Below, piece by piece: positions 17,007 to 26,295 of a stretch of 64,000 nucleotides of DNA. Position 1 is the stretch's first letter. Every line of letters starts with the position of its first letter. A model generated the notes under the pieces. The model worked only from the letters and a program-made list of their open reading frames with translations. It did not search any database and was not told the origin of the DNA. A program made the position numbers and the translations under genes. The DNA is from CAIWHR01 sp963836265. GTDB taxonomy: Bacteria; Pseudomonadota; Gammaproteobacteria; Burkholderiales; Casimicrobiaceae. The DNA is taken from contig CAWIIO010000004.1 of NCBI GenBank assembly GCA_963836265.1, forward strand, positions 62,001 through 126,000, written 5' to 3'.

Positions 17007-18161
17007 ATGCAGCACCTATTGACGGACCAACAAAGGGCGAGGCACGCGGAGTTCAAGCAATTTGTTGCGCTGAACGTTGAACCGTTTGCCGAAACATGGG
17101 ATCGGGAGCAAAGCATTCCTGATCACGTGATATCGATGTTGGCAAGATCCGGGTATCTGGGCTCGACTCTGCCGCTGGAACACGGTGGACAAGGCTGGGA
17201 CGTCGTCACGTTCGGTTTGCTGAACGAAGCGATGGGGAGGGGATCTTCCTCGTTGACGGGCGTGCTGACGGTCCAGGCCATGGTATCCATGGCGTTGCAC
17301 AAGTGGGGCACAGACGAGCAGAGAGGACGATGGCTTCCGCCGTTGGCTAAAGGGGAAATGATCGGGGCTTTCGCCTTGACGGAACCCGGTGCTGGAAGTG
17401 CCATTCAATCCCTGGCAACCGAGTTCACGCGGAGTTCTCGTGGCGATTCTCTTGTTCTGAACGGCGGCAAAAAATGGATAACCTGTGGACAGCGCGCGGG
17501 CGTCTTTCTCGTATTCGGAAAGCTGGAGCAACGTTCCGTCGCCTGTCTTGTGCCCAGGGGAATTCGAGGCCTCGAAGTCGAGCCGATTCGTGACCTGATG
17601 GGGTTCCGTTCGGCCGGCCTGGCGCAGCTCACGTTCAACGATGTCGAGGTGCCGTCCACCAACATTGTCGGCAAACCCGGTTTTGCCTTATCGCATGTCG
17701 CACCCGTTGGCTTGCAATACGGGAGAATCAGCACCGCCTGCTCGGGATTGGGGCTCTTGAGAGGATGCTTTGAAGAAAGCATCGCGTACGCGGCCGTGCG
17801 AAAGATTGCCGAAAAAACGGTCGGTGAAATTGGCATGATCCGATCACTGATTGCCAGAATGGGCACCGACCTGGAGGCCGGAAGCTTCCTGTGCCACCAC
17901 GCCTGTCGCGCGGAAGACGAGCATCTTCCCGAAGTTTTCGAAAAGACCTTGATGGCCAAGTATTTTGTGTCGCGAGCGGCGGTGAGAGCAGCGTCTGACG
18001 CCGTTCAGATTCAGGGGGCAGCGGGTGTGCACGGGTCATCGCAGGTTTCGCGGTCTTACCGCGATGCCAAGATCATGGAGATCATTGAAGGCACGACCCA
18101 GATCCATGAGGAGCTCTTGGGGAAGATGTTTGTTGGCCAAACCCATCGCCTCGCGAAGTAA
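17007..18161 (+). CDS. Acyl-CoA dehydrogenase-like flavoprotein (FkbI/ZmaI type)
   Basis: A 384-residue flavoprotein with the acyl-CoA dehydrogenase fold: substrate/FAD region GAFALTEPGAGSAIQS, KKWITCGQRAGVFLVFG, LGLLRGCFEESIAYA and C-terminal QIQGAAGVHGSS...IIEGTTQIHEELLG. In FkbI/ZmaI-type pathways the enzyme completes oxidation of the carrier-bound C3 aldehyde to the malonyl-type acid. An AAGGAGA ribosome-binding site precedes the start. A catabolic acyl-CoA dehydrogenase is the alternative, but the neighbours make the extender-unit role far more likely. Confidence 0.87.
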   Translation: MQHLLTDQQRARHAEFKQFVALNVEPFAETWDREQSIPDHVISMLARSGYLGSTLPLEHGGQGWDVVTFGLLNEAMGRGSSSLTGVLTVQAMVSMALHKWGTDEQRGRWLPPLAKGEMIGAFALTEPGAGSAIQSLATEFTRSSRGDSLVLNGGKKWITCGQRAGVFLVFGKLEQRSVACLVPRGIRGLEVEPIRDLMGFRSAGLAQLTFNDVEVPSTNIVGKPGFALSHVAPVGLQYGRISTACSGLGLLRGCFEESIAYAAVRKIAEKTVGEIGMIRSLIARMGTDLEAGSFLCHHACRAEDEHLPEVFEKTLMAKYFVSRAAVRAASDAVQIQGAAGVHGSSQVSRSYRDAKIMEIIEGTTQIHEELLGKMFVGQTHRLAK

Positions 18162-18182
18162 GCGCGGCGGCATGATCCTCAT

Positions 18183-19814
18183 ATGAATACGTCACCCGCG
18201 CCCGCCGCGACGGCAGCCGATCTTGCGCGGATCGTGCAATTCAATCGCACGGAGACACCATTTCCGAGTGACGTCACGCTTCAGGAATTGATCGAGGCGC
18301 AGATTGAAAAACATGCTTCAGCAACAGCGATCGTCTGCGACTACGACAAGGTTTTTGGTGGGTCATCGCTCACGTTCGCAGAGCTCAACGCGAAGGTCAA
18401 TCAGCTCGCGCATTTGCTGAGGGCCAAGGGGGTCCGGCCGGGAGACATCGTCGCGTTGATGGTGGAACGATCCTTTGCGATGATCATCGGCATATTGGGA
18501 ATCGTAAAAGCTGGAGGGGCGTATCTACCCTTGTCACCGGAGAATCCGCCGGATCGCAATGACTACATGCTGAAGGATGGCGGGGTCAAAGTCCTTTTGG
18601 TGCAGCGAGAGACGGCGAGCAGGATCGATTTTGACGGGCTGATGATCAATCTAGACGATCCGGACGTCTACGGCGGAACAACAGCAAACCCCGTCATCGT
18701 GAACAAGCCGCGGGATCTGGCGTATGTGATCTATACCTCCGGATCGACCGGCAAACCGAAAGGGGTGATGGTCGAGCACCAATCCGTCGTCAACCGACTC
18801 CACTGGATGCAAAGGTCCTACCCGATCGACGGGCGCGACGTCATTCTGCAAAAGACCCCCTACTATTTTGATGTATCGGTGTGGGAACTTTTCTGGTGGG
18901 CCCTCACGGGCGCAAAGCTTTGCTTCTTGATGCCAGGCGGGGAGAAGTATCCGCTGGCCATCGTTGACACCATCAAGAAGCACAACGTCAGCGTCATGCA
19001 CTTCGTTCCCTCCATGCTGAACGTGTTTCTTGAGTATTTGGACGGCAGGGATGCTGGCGCACTGAAGAACCTGGCTTCGGTTCGGCAGGTGTTTGCCAGC
19101 GGTGAGGCGCTGACGTCCAGTCATGTCAGGAAGTTCAATGCCATCTTGGGCAGCAAGACGGGGGCCCGACTGACGAATCTCTACGGCCCCACCGAGGCGA
19201 CGGTAGACGTCAGCTATTTCGATTGCCCTGCACATGACGATTTCGAGAGTATCCCAATCGGCCGACCGATCGATAACATCAAGCTGTACGTCATCAGAGA
19301 CGGGCAGCAGGTTGCAATCGGCGAAACGGGAGAGTTGTGCATCGCCGGGGTCGGCCTGGCCAGGGGCTACCTGAACAACCCGGCGCTGACCGACGAAAAG
19401 TTCACCGACAATCCTGTCAACCCCGGTGAAAGAATCTATCGGACCGGAGACGTGGCCCGTTGGCTCCTCGACGGGAACATCGAGTATCTGGGTCGCGAGG
19501 ATCACCAGGTCAAGATACGGGGATTGCGGATCGAGCTGGGTGAGATCGAAAACACGATCAGGGAGTACCCCGGCATCACCAACTGTGCTGCGCTGGTCAA
19601 GAGGTACTCGGAGAACGTCATCCTCATCGTGGCCTACGTCGTCTGCAAGTCCGAGCTGGACGTCGCGGGTCTGAACAACTACCTGAAAAGACGCCTCCCC
19701 GACTACATGATCCCCAATCGCATCGAGAAAATCGATGAAATGCCTCTGACGCCGAGCGGTAAGACGGATCGCAAGGCATTGCCGGAACCCGTCATCCAGG
19801 TGCGGCCTTCGTAA
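18183..19814 (+). CDS. Stand-alone NRPS adenylation domain, predicted serine-specific
   Basis: A 543-residue adenylation domain with no fused carrier or condensation domain. Core motifs: A3 YTSGSTGKPKGV, A5 NLYGPTEATVDVSYF, A7 YRTGDVARW, A8 GREDHQVKIRGLRIELGEIE, A10 LTPSGKTDRKAL. Aligned by hand with the GrsA-Phe and EntF domains, the ten specificity residues are Asp230, Val231, Trp234, His273, Phe304, Ser306, Leu333, Val341, Asp342 and Lys527, i.e. DVWHFSLVDK, the code of serine-activating domains such as EntF. The same arrangement (serine A domain, FkbK-like, ACP, FkbI-like) makes aminomalonyl-ACP in zwittermicin biosynthesis. Likely partner is the free ACP at 16721; the carrier fused to the FkbH protein is the alternative. 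Confidence 0.9.
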   Translation: MNTSPAPAATAADLARIVQFNRTETPFPSDVTLQELIEAQIEKHASATAIVCDYDKVFGGSSLTFAELNAKVNQLAHLLRAKGVRPGDIVALMVERSFAMIIGILGIVKAGGAYLPLSPENPPDRNDYMLKDGGVKVLLVQRETASRIDFDGLMINLDDPDVYGGTTANPVIVNKPRDLAYVIYTSGSTGKPKGVMVEHQSVVNRLHWMQRSYPIDGRDVILQKTPYYFDVSVWELFWWALTGAKLCFLMPGGEKYPLAIVDTIKKHNVSVMHFVPSMLNVFLEYLDGRDAGALKNLASVRQVFASGEALTSSHVRKFNAILGSKTGARLTNLYGPTEATVDVSYFDCPAHDDFESIPIGRPIDNIKLYVIRDGQQVAIGETGELCIAGVGLARGYLNNPALTDEKFTDNPVNPGERIYRTGDVARWLLDGNIEYLGREDHQVKIRGLRIELGEIENTIREYPGITNCAALVKRYSENVILIVAYVVCKSELDVAGLNNYLKRRLPDYMIPNRIEKIDEMPLTPSGKTDRKALPEPVIQVRPS

Positions 19815-19820
19815 ACGCCG

Positions 19821-22800
19821 ATGAGCAACGAGTTCGATATCGCAATCGTCGGCATGTCCGGCCGCTTTCCAGGCGCACGCAACGTCGACGAGTTCTGGCG
19901 CAACCTGGCCGAAGGCGTTGAGTCGATCGCCCGGCTTTCAGATCAGGAGATCCTGGCATCCGGCGTGCCGGCGTACTGCCTGACCGACCCGAACTATGTG
20001 AAGGCGGCGCCGATCCTCGAGGACCCGGGCTGTTTCGACGCGGGTTTTTTCGGCTTTTCGCCGATGGAAGCCAGGAGCATGGATCCGCAGCACCGCATTT
20101 TGCTCGAGCTGGCTCATGAGGCGCTCGAGAATGCGGGTTATGACCCGGATCGCTATCAAGGACGTATCGGCGTGTTCACGGGCAGCGCGCTGAATACCTA
20201 TTTCACGAACGTCGGGCTGAACAACCGGCTGGCCGAGGATTACATCCCCACGCTGATCGGGAACGACAAGGATTTCCTGAGCACCCGGATTTCTTACAAG
20301 CTCAATTTGAAGGGGCCGAGCATCACGGTTCAGACCGCCTGCTCGACCTCCGTCGTCGCCGTCCACCTGGCTCGCCAGAGCCTGTTGAGTGGCGAGACGG
20401 ATATGGCCCTGGCTGGTGCGATATCGGTGCGCGTTCCGCATCGCGCCGGCTACTTTTGCGACGCCGGCGGGGTCGTCTCGCCGGATGGGCACGTAAGGGC
20501 GTTCGACGCCAAGGCCAATGGCACGGTTTTCGGCAGCGGCGGCGGTGTCCTGGTGTTGAAGCGCCTGACGGACGCCGTGTCGGACGGCGACGCCATCCGC
20601 GCGGTTATCCGGGGTTCAGCCGTCAACAATGACGGCTCGGAAAAAGCCGGCTACACGGCTCCCAGCGTCAACAGCCAGGCCGACGCCGTAGTGGAGGCAC
20701 TGGCCAATGCCGGGGTCGAAGCGGACAGCATCAGCTACGTCGAGGCGCACGGTTCGGGAACGCCCGTTGGAGATCCCATCGAGATCCGCGCGTTGACCAA
20801 AGCATTCCGCACCTTTACGCAGCGTGCAGGCTACTGCGCAGTCGGTTCGGCAAAATCCAACATCGGACACCTCGACGCCGCGGCGGGGGTTGCCGGCATC
20901 ATCAAGACCGTCCTTGCCCTCGAGCACCGAAAGCTTCCGCCGAGCCTCCACTTCAGAGAAGCCAATCCCGAAATCGATTTTCCGAGGACGCCGTTTTTCG
21001 TCAACACGCATTTGCGCGAATGGACCAGCGACGGTCCCAGGCGAGCAGGCGTGATGTCCACCGGCATGGGTGGAACGAATGCGCATGTCGTCCTTGAAGA
21101 AGCGTCGGAACCGGGGGCGTCGACAAGAGCCGCTCCTCCTCATTTGTTGGTCTTGTCGGCCAAGACGGAGCCGGCACTCGACCAGGCTACGCATCGTTTG
21201 CGGGAGTTCCTGAACGCTAACGACGCCGTGAACATGAGCGACGTGGCCTACACGTTGCAGATCGGGCGCAAGGCGCTTCCGCATAGGCGGTGCCTCGTCT
21301 GTACCGACCGCGAGGACGCCCTGACTGTGCTTGGCCAGGAGGGCTCCAAGCGAGTGGTCTCCAGCCGGGCGGACGAGCCGCGGCGTCCGGTGATCCTGTT
21401 GTTGCCCGGTGTCGGCGATCACTACCTCGGTATGGCCCACGATCTCTATGAAGCGTCGGTCCCTTTCAAAGAGGAGGTCGATCGGTGCTCGCAGATTCTC
21501 GAGCCGCACCTGGGGATCGATATCCGGACGGTCATCTATCCGAACAGCCGAAGCTGGAAGAGGGAGGGCAAGAGCAAGGGGATCGACCTGAAGAAGATGC
21601 TTGGCGGGCAAGCCGGTGCACCGGAGGATCCGGACGCGACAAATCTCAACAGGACGCTGTTTGCGCAGCCGGCACTGTTCACGATCGAATATGCGATGGC
21701 CCGTCTGTGGCATTCGTTGGGGATCACCCCTGACGTCATCGTCGGTCACAGCATGGGTGAGTACGTGGCGGCGTGCCTGGCCGGGGTCTTGTCGCTGGAG
21801 GACTCGTTGCGGCTGATTGCGACCCGGGCCAAGCTGGTCAATGAATTGCCCCAGGGCGCCATGCTTGCTGTCATGCTGCCTGAAAGTGAACTGCTTTCTC
21901 TGCTCCCCGGAGAGCTGTCCATTTCGTTGATCAACGGTCCAAGTTTGTGTGTGGTGGCCGGTCCGGTTGCCGCCGTGGCCGAGTTCGAGAAGACGCTGAG
22001 TGCACGGGGCGTCATTTGTCGGCATGTTCAGAATGCTCATGCCTTTCATTCGAGAATGCTCGATCCGATCGTGAAGGCATTCGAGGCGGAGGTGCGCAAG
22101 GTTCAATTGAACGAGCCGCGAATTCCTTATATATCCAACGTCTCCGGGACGTGGATCACGGGGCGTGAGGCTACCGATCCCGCCTATTGGGCGATGCATG
22201 CTAATCACACTGCCAGGTTCAGCGACGCTTTGCACGAGCTGTGGCAGTTCGAGAATCCAATCCTCCTGGAGGCTGGCCCGGGCCGCACGCTGGGGGTGCT
22301 GGCTATGCAGCACCCCGACCGGCAGCATGCCGGAGTTCCGGTGGCGATTTCCTCGATCAGGCACCACTACGAGAACCAGTCAGATATCGAATTTCTGTGG
22401 CACGCGATCGGAAAGCTGTGGGTGTCAGGAACGGCGATCAAGTGGGACAGCACTCATAGCGGCGATCGCCGCCACCGCGTTGCACTGCCAACCTATCCTT
22501 TTGAAAGGAAGAATCATTGGATCGAGACGACGTCGGACAGCGCACGTAAGGCGCAAGAATGGAGGCGCGCATCGGAAAAGGCCGCGGTGGACAACTGGTT
22601 CTACGTGCCAACGTGGGAAAGAACTCCGTTTCGACGTGAGATTGCGCGTGAATCCAGTCTGGAAGACGCCTACTGGTTGATTGTCGCGGATCAATATGGA
22701 GGAGGGGACTGCATCAAGTCCAGGCTCCAGGCAATGCGACAACAGGCGGATTTCGTTCGCTTCGGCCAGTCATTTGTCAGTCGGAATGGCGGCTCGTTCG

Positions 22801-25289
22801 AGCTGAATCCTTCGGGAATCGACGACTACATTAAATTGTTCCGGGCGCTGAAAGGGCGGGCCGCGAGGGCCATCAACATCGTCCATCTCGGAAGCCTAAC
22901 GCGGGACGACGAGGAGATCACCCATCTACGGTGTGCAGCCAACCAGAGCTTCGGCTTTTATAGCCTGCTACACATCGCCCAGGCGATCGGCGAGCTCGAC
23001 ATTGCCGTTCCGATCAAGATCGCCATCGTTTCGAACCGCCTCCATGAGGTGACAGGCGAGGAGCGTCTGGATCCGACAATGGCGACCGTGTTGGGGCCTT
23101 GTGGAGTCATTCCCAAGGAACTTCCGAACGTCAAGTGCTTCAACATCGATTTGCCCGACAACCGGACCATCGAGAGTGTGCCCAATGAAGTACTCGCCGA
23201 GATTCTTTCCGAATTTGCCGAGCCATCGCAACGTCGAGTCGTAGCCTATCGGGGAAGGCATCGATGGGAGCGAAGGTATGAAAGGGTCAGTTTGCCAAAG
23301 CCCGTCTCGGCGAGCACACCAAACGAGCCGCCGGAAATCAGGCGTCTGCGCCGCGGCGGTGTTTATCTGATCACGGGAGGTACCGGCGGGATCGGGCTGT
23401 CAGTCGCCAAGTACCTGGCAGAAACCTGCCAGGCCAGAATCGTGCTGACCAAGAAGACCCCGTTTCCGGAAAAATCGACGTGGAGGGAATTGTCGACGGC
23501 AGGTGACGCGCCTGAGGCGGTCCTTAGGACCCTCAGAGCCCTGCTCGAGATCGAAGAATTGGGCGCCGAGGTGGAGGTCGTCACAGCCGACTCGTCCGAC
23601 AGGAAGCAGATGCAGGATGCTATCGACTGGACGAGAGCGAAATTCAAGACGATCCATGGGGTGATTCACGGCGCAGGGATCGTCAGGGCGGGACTGATGC
23701 AGACGAAGACGAAGGAAGGTGCCGATAGCGTTCTGGCTCCAAAGGCCTACGGCGCGATGGTCCTGTTCGACCTGTTGAAGGGGGAGGACCTGGACTTCCT
23801 CGTGCTGTTCTCGTCGATCACTTCGGTCATCACACCCTATGCCGAGTCCGATTACAGCGCCGCAAACTCATTCCTCGATGCTTTCTCGCATTTCGCGAAC
23901 AGCAGAACGAAATTTCGCACGCTTGCCATCAACTGGCCCGGTTGGAAGGAGGTCGGCCAATTGGCGGACCTGGAGATCAAGCCGGGTCTGGAGGGCTGGA
24001 AAGAAGCCGCTCTTCAGAAGGCGATCCTCACAACAGATGGATTGCAGGCTTTCAAGCAAGCCCTGAACTCGGATCTTGCGCAGGTCATCGTCAGCCCGGA
24101 GAACCTCGATCATTTGGTGGAAGAGTCTGAGTCGCCATTCGATCATACAAGATACCTCTCTCAGATACAGGGCGGTGGAAAGTCAGTTGCGCTGAAGCAA
24201 GACCGCGAGGAGCGAGGGGATCAGCCAACCAATGACGCCGAGACGGTCTTGGCGGCAATATGGAAAGACGTACTTGGATTTGAAGACATTGGCCTTCAGG
24301 ACAATTTTTCGCAGTTGGGTGGGCACTCGCTGTTGGCCATGCAAGTCGTTGCGAAGATAAGGTCCTCGTTTCACGTAGAGTTCACTCTCAGGGAGTTTTT
24401 CGAAGCTCCCACCATTGCCCAATTGAGTTCGGTCGTTCAGGCAAAGTTTGGTGGAGGGGCAGAACGTTCCACGGATGAGCAAGCGCTGAGCCTGCTTTCG
24501 CCGATGGGGCAAAGGTTCTTCAGTGCAACGAGGGTCCAGACGGCGCTCTTCCTCGGGCCGAGCAACCGGCAGGTGTTCGCGATCTACCATCCGCCAATCG
24601 GCAACGACAGTCAGGTCCTTACGGTCATCTGCCCCCCTCTGTTCAATGAGTACATGCGCACGCAACTTGCGCTGCGGGAATTGGCGATTTCTCTTGCCGA
24701 GAAGGGCCAGCACGCAATCAGGTTCGATTATCTGGGGACCGGGGATTCATCATATGACCTCAGCGAGGTTACGATCTCCGACTGGGTGGAGGACATCGCG
24801 CTCGCTGTACGCGAAGGACGCGAGTTATCTGGATGCAATGAGGTGCGGCTGCTCGGCGTGCGTGCGGGTGCGCTGCTGGCGTGCCGGTCGGCGGACGCTC
24901 TAAGTGATATCAACCGGCTGGTGGTGTGGGATCCCGTCCCCGATGGAACGACCTATCTTCAGGCGATGCGTCGCGTTCAGGAGACAATCATCGAGCGCGA
25001 TCTTTCCGTGAGCGACACGGAGCTCCGATGGACAAGTCACGAGTATGCCGGGTATCGTCTTTCCGATCGCATGGTGAAGGAGTTTCGTCTGCTCGACGTG
25101 AGTGCATATTCGAGCGTTCCAGAGGGGAAGCTTTACGTCGTCAGCACGTCGTCGGGAGGTGGTCTTCCCGTGCAGGGGGTATCAGGTGATGTGGCGCGAT
25201 TCGCCTGCAACTGGGAGACTGAATTGGAAAATCTGATGATGCCTAAGCCGATATTGGAGCGCCTGACCGAATGCCTGACCCTGTCCTGA
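19821..25289 (+). CDS. Type I polyketide synthase, KS-AT-KR-ACP with C-terminal alpha/beta-hydrolase-like domain
   Basis: A 1822-residue single module. KS (about 1-425): Cys174 in QTACSTSVVAVH, histidines in EAHGSGTPVGDP and KSNIGHLDAAAG. AT (about 515-850): Ser644 in GHSMGEYVAAC and a malonyl-type HAFHS motif. KR (about 1175-1390): TGGTGGIG, LFSSITSV, Tyr1345 in ESDYSAANSF. ACP (about 1465-1545): Ser1503 in LGGHSLLAMQ. Tail (about 1560-1822): an alpha/beta-hydrolase fold with FDYLGTGDSSYDL, but GVRAGA where the nucleophile GxSxG should be, so it is probably not a normal thioesterase. No DH is fused; the dehydratase at the N-terminus of 11902-15855 could act in trans. The AT motif does not by itself predict an aminomalonyl or methoxymalonyl extender. 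Confidence 0.92.
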   Translation: MSNEFDIAIVGMSGRFPGARNVDEFWRNLAEGVESIARLSDQEILASGVPAYCLTDPNYVKAAPILEDPGCFDAGFFGFSPMEARSMDPQHRILLELAHEALENAGYDPDRYQGRIGVFTGSALNTYFTNVGLNNRLAEDYIPTLIGNDKDFLSTRISYKLNLKGPSITVQTACSTSVVAVHLARQSLLSGETDMALAGAISVRVPHRAGYFCDAGGVVSPDGHVRAFDAKANGTVFGSGGGVLVLKRLTDAVSDGDAIRAVIRGSAVNNDGSEKAGYTAPSVNSQADAVVEALANAGVEADSISYVEAHGSGTPVGDPIEIRALTKAFRTFTQRAGYCAVGSAKSNIGHLDAAAGVAGIIKTVLALEHRKLPPSLHFREANPEIDFPRTPFFVNTHLREWTSDGPRRAGVMSTGMGGTNAHVVLEEASEPGASTRAAPPHLLVLSAKTEPALDQATHRLREFLNANDAVNMSDVAYTLQIGRKALPHRRCLVCTDREDALTVLGQEGSKRVVSSRADEPRRPVILLLPGVGDHYLGMAHDLYEASVPFKEEVDRCSQILEPHLGIDIRTVIYPNSRSWKREGKSKGIDLKKMLGGQAGAPEDPDATNLNRTLFAQPALFTIEYAMARLWHSLGITPDVIVGHSMGEYVAACLAGVLSLEDSLRLIATRAKLVNELPQGAMLAVMLPESELLSLLPGELSISLINGPSLCVVAGPVAAVAEFEKTLSARGVICRHVQNAHAFHSRMLDPIVKAFEAEVRKVQLNEPRIPYISNVSGTWITGREATDPAYWAMHANHTARFSDALHELWQFENPILLEAGPGRTLGVLAMQHPDRQHAGVPVAISSIRHHYENQSDIEFLWHAIGKLWVSGTAIKWDSTHSGDRRHRVALPTYPFERKNHWIETTSDSARKAQEWRRASEKAAVDNWFYVPTWERTPFRREIARESSLEDAYWLIVADQYGGGDCIKSRLQAMRQQADFVRFGQSFVSRNGGSFELNPSGIDDYIKLFRALKGRAARAINIVHLGSLTRDDEEITHLRCAANQSFGFYSLLHIAQAIGELDIAVPIKIAIVSNRLHEVTGEERLDPTMATVLGPCGVIPKELPNVKCFNIDLPDNRTIESVPNEVLAEILSEFAEPSQRRVVAYRGRHRWERRYERVSLPKPVSASTPNEPPEIRRLRRGGVYLITGGTGGIGLSVAKYLAETCQARIVLTKKTPFPEKSTWRELSTAGDAPEAVLRTLRALLEIEELGAEVEVVTADSSDRKQMQDAIDWTRAKFKTIHGVIHGAGIVRAGLMQTKTKEGADSVLAPKAYGAMVLFDLLKGEDLDFLVLFSSITSVITPYAESDYSAANSFLDAFSHFANSRTKFRTLAINWPGWKEVGQLADLEIKPGLEGWKEAALQKAILTTDGLQAFKQALNSDLAQVIVSPENLDHLVEESESPFDHTRYLSQIQGGGKSVALKQDREERGDQPTNDAETVLAAIWKDVLGFEDIGLQDNFSQLGGHSLLAMQVVAKIRSSFHVEFTLREFFEAPTIAQLSSVVQAKFGGGAERSTDEQALSLLSPMGQRFFSATRVQTALFLGPSNRQVFAIYHPPIGNDSQVLTVICPPLFNEYMRTQLALRELAISLAEKGQHAIRFDYLGTGDSSYDLSEVTISDWVEDIALAVREGRELSGCNEVRLLGVRAGALLACRSADALSDINRLVVWDPVPDGTTYLQAMRRVQETIIERDLSVSDTELRWTSHEYAGYRLSDRMVKEFRLLDVSAYSSVPEGKLYVVSTSSGGGLPVQGVSGDVARFACNWETELENLMMPKPILERLTECLTLS

Positions 25290-26128
25290 CGGAGGAGGCG
25301 TTGCAGTTCGGGGAGGGTGGGCGGTTGTTCGGTATTCTGACGCCAGCGAGCAAGCACTCTCACCCCGCGCGCGAGTTGCCGGTCTTCGTGTTCTTGAGCG
25401 GGGGTCTGCTGCATCGGGTCGGTCCGTATCGGCTGCACGTCCGCCTTGGCAGGGAACTCGCTCAGATGGGCTTCAGCTCGCTACGGGTCGATCTGGCGGG
25501 CAGGGGTGATAGTCCACCGCGCTCCGGCCTGACCAGCCGGGAATCGGTAGCAGCGGACTTCGCGGAGATTTCCAGCATTCTGGATTCGCGTCTGGGTCGT
25601 CCACCGCTCGTGTTGGCCGGGCTCTGCACAGGCGCGGACAATGCGATACATCTGGCGCTCCGAGAGACGCGGGTTATCGGTATGGTCTTGCTTGACCCGA
25701 TTTGTTATCGGGACCCAGGATTTGGCGGACGAGTGATCATCGCAAAGTACAGCGATCCTGCTCGATACGCCGGCTGGCTAAAGCGTCGCTTCACGTCGCT
25801 GACGCGCCCACGGGCGCAAGTACAGCAAGACGACAGATCTGTCGACCCGTTAGCACTTAGGGATCTTCCGACCTTGGAACAACTGCGACGCGCGTTCGAA
25901 TTGATCCGCGAGCGAAGGGGCCGGGTCTTTTCGGTATTCACCGAGTACGCGCACGGGTACTACAATCAAGCGGGGCAACTGGGTCGAGTGCTCGGCCTGA
26001 ATGGCTATCAGCAGTTTTGCACCGAGTTATTCTGGCCGCAAACCCATCACACGTATTGGCTGGAACAGCATCGGGGTCGCCTGATTGAGGAAATCAAGAC
26101 TTGGGCCAGGAATTACATTGGCCCATGA
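25271..26128 (+). CDS. Alpha/beta hydrolase, candidate release or transfer enzyme
   Basis: A 285-residue alpha/beta-hydrolase-fold protein overlapping the PKS gene by 19 nt, so translationally coupled. Visible elements: VFVFLSGGLLHRVGPYRLHV, RVDLAGRGDS and the nucleophile elbow LAGLCTGADNAI, in which the expected serine is cysteine (GLCTG). The acid/His region is less clear; HHTYW near the C-terminus could supply the histidine. It resembles the small hydrolases found beside EPS and exosortase-type loci, and together with the nucleophile-less domain on the PKS may form a release or transfer unit. Last gene of the NRPS/PKS operon. Confidence 0.75.
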   Translation: MPDPVLTEEALQFGEGGRLFGILTPASKHSHPARELPVFVFLSGGLLHRVGPYRLHVRLGRELAQMGFSSLRVDLAGRGDSPPRSGLTSRESVAADFAEISSILDSRLGRPPLVLAGLCTGADNAIHLALRETRVIGMVLLDPICYRDPGFGGRVIIAKYSDPARYAGWLKRRFTSLTRPRAQVQQDDRSVDPLALRDLPTLEQLRRAFELIRERRGRVFSVFTEYAHGYYNQAGQLGRVLGLNGYQQFCTELFWPQTHHTYWLEQHRGRLIEEIKTWARNYIGP

Positions 26129-26295
26129 AGAAGCTGCGCGCCGCGCGCCAGATTCAGATGCAACCCATACGCGGGCGACTTCTGGTTGGCGCTCACTTCT
26201 TTCAAGTGACGATAGCGCGTCCACGTCCTGACAGAACCGTTGAGCTGAAGCACACTCCGCGATCCCGACCCCAGCAGGCACCGACGATTTCTGCC

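Noticed and set aside
11902..18161. Straight assignment of the FkbH/K/J/I set as a methoxymalonyl-ACP pathway
   Set aside because: No FkbG-type O-methyltransferase gene is present, only an FkbM-type domain inside the fusion, and a serine A domain follows. Methoxymalonyl remains possible, but hydroxymalonyl or aminomalonyl fits equally or better.
20616..22367. A 583-codon minus-strand open frame inside the PKS gene
   Set aside because: Shadow of the KS-AT region; no protein-family motif and no ribosome-binding site.
25271..26128. Exosortase/PEP-CTERM system, because EPS genes and paired hydrolases are present
   Set aside because: No exosortase-like membrane protease and no PEP-CTERM motif on any secreted protein was found in the window.
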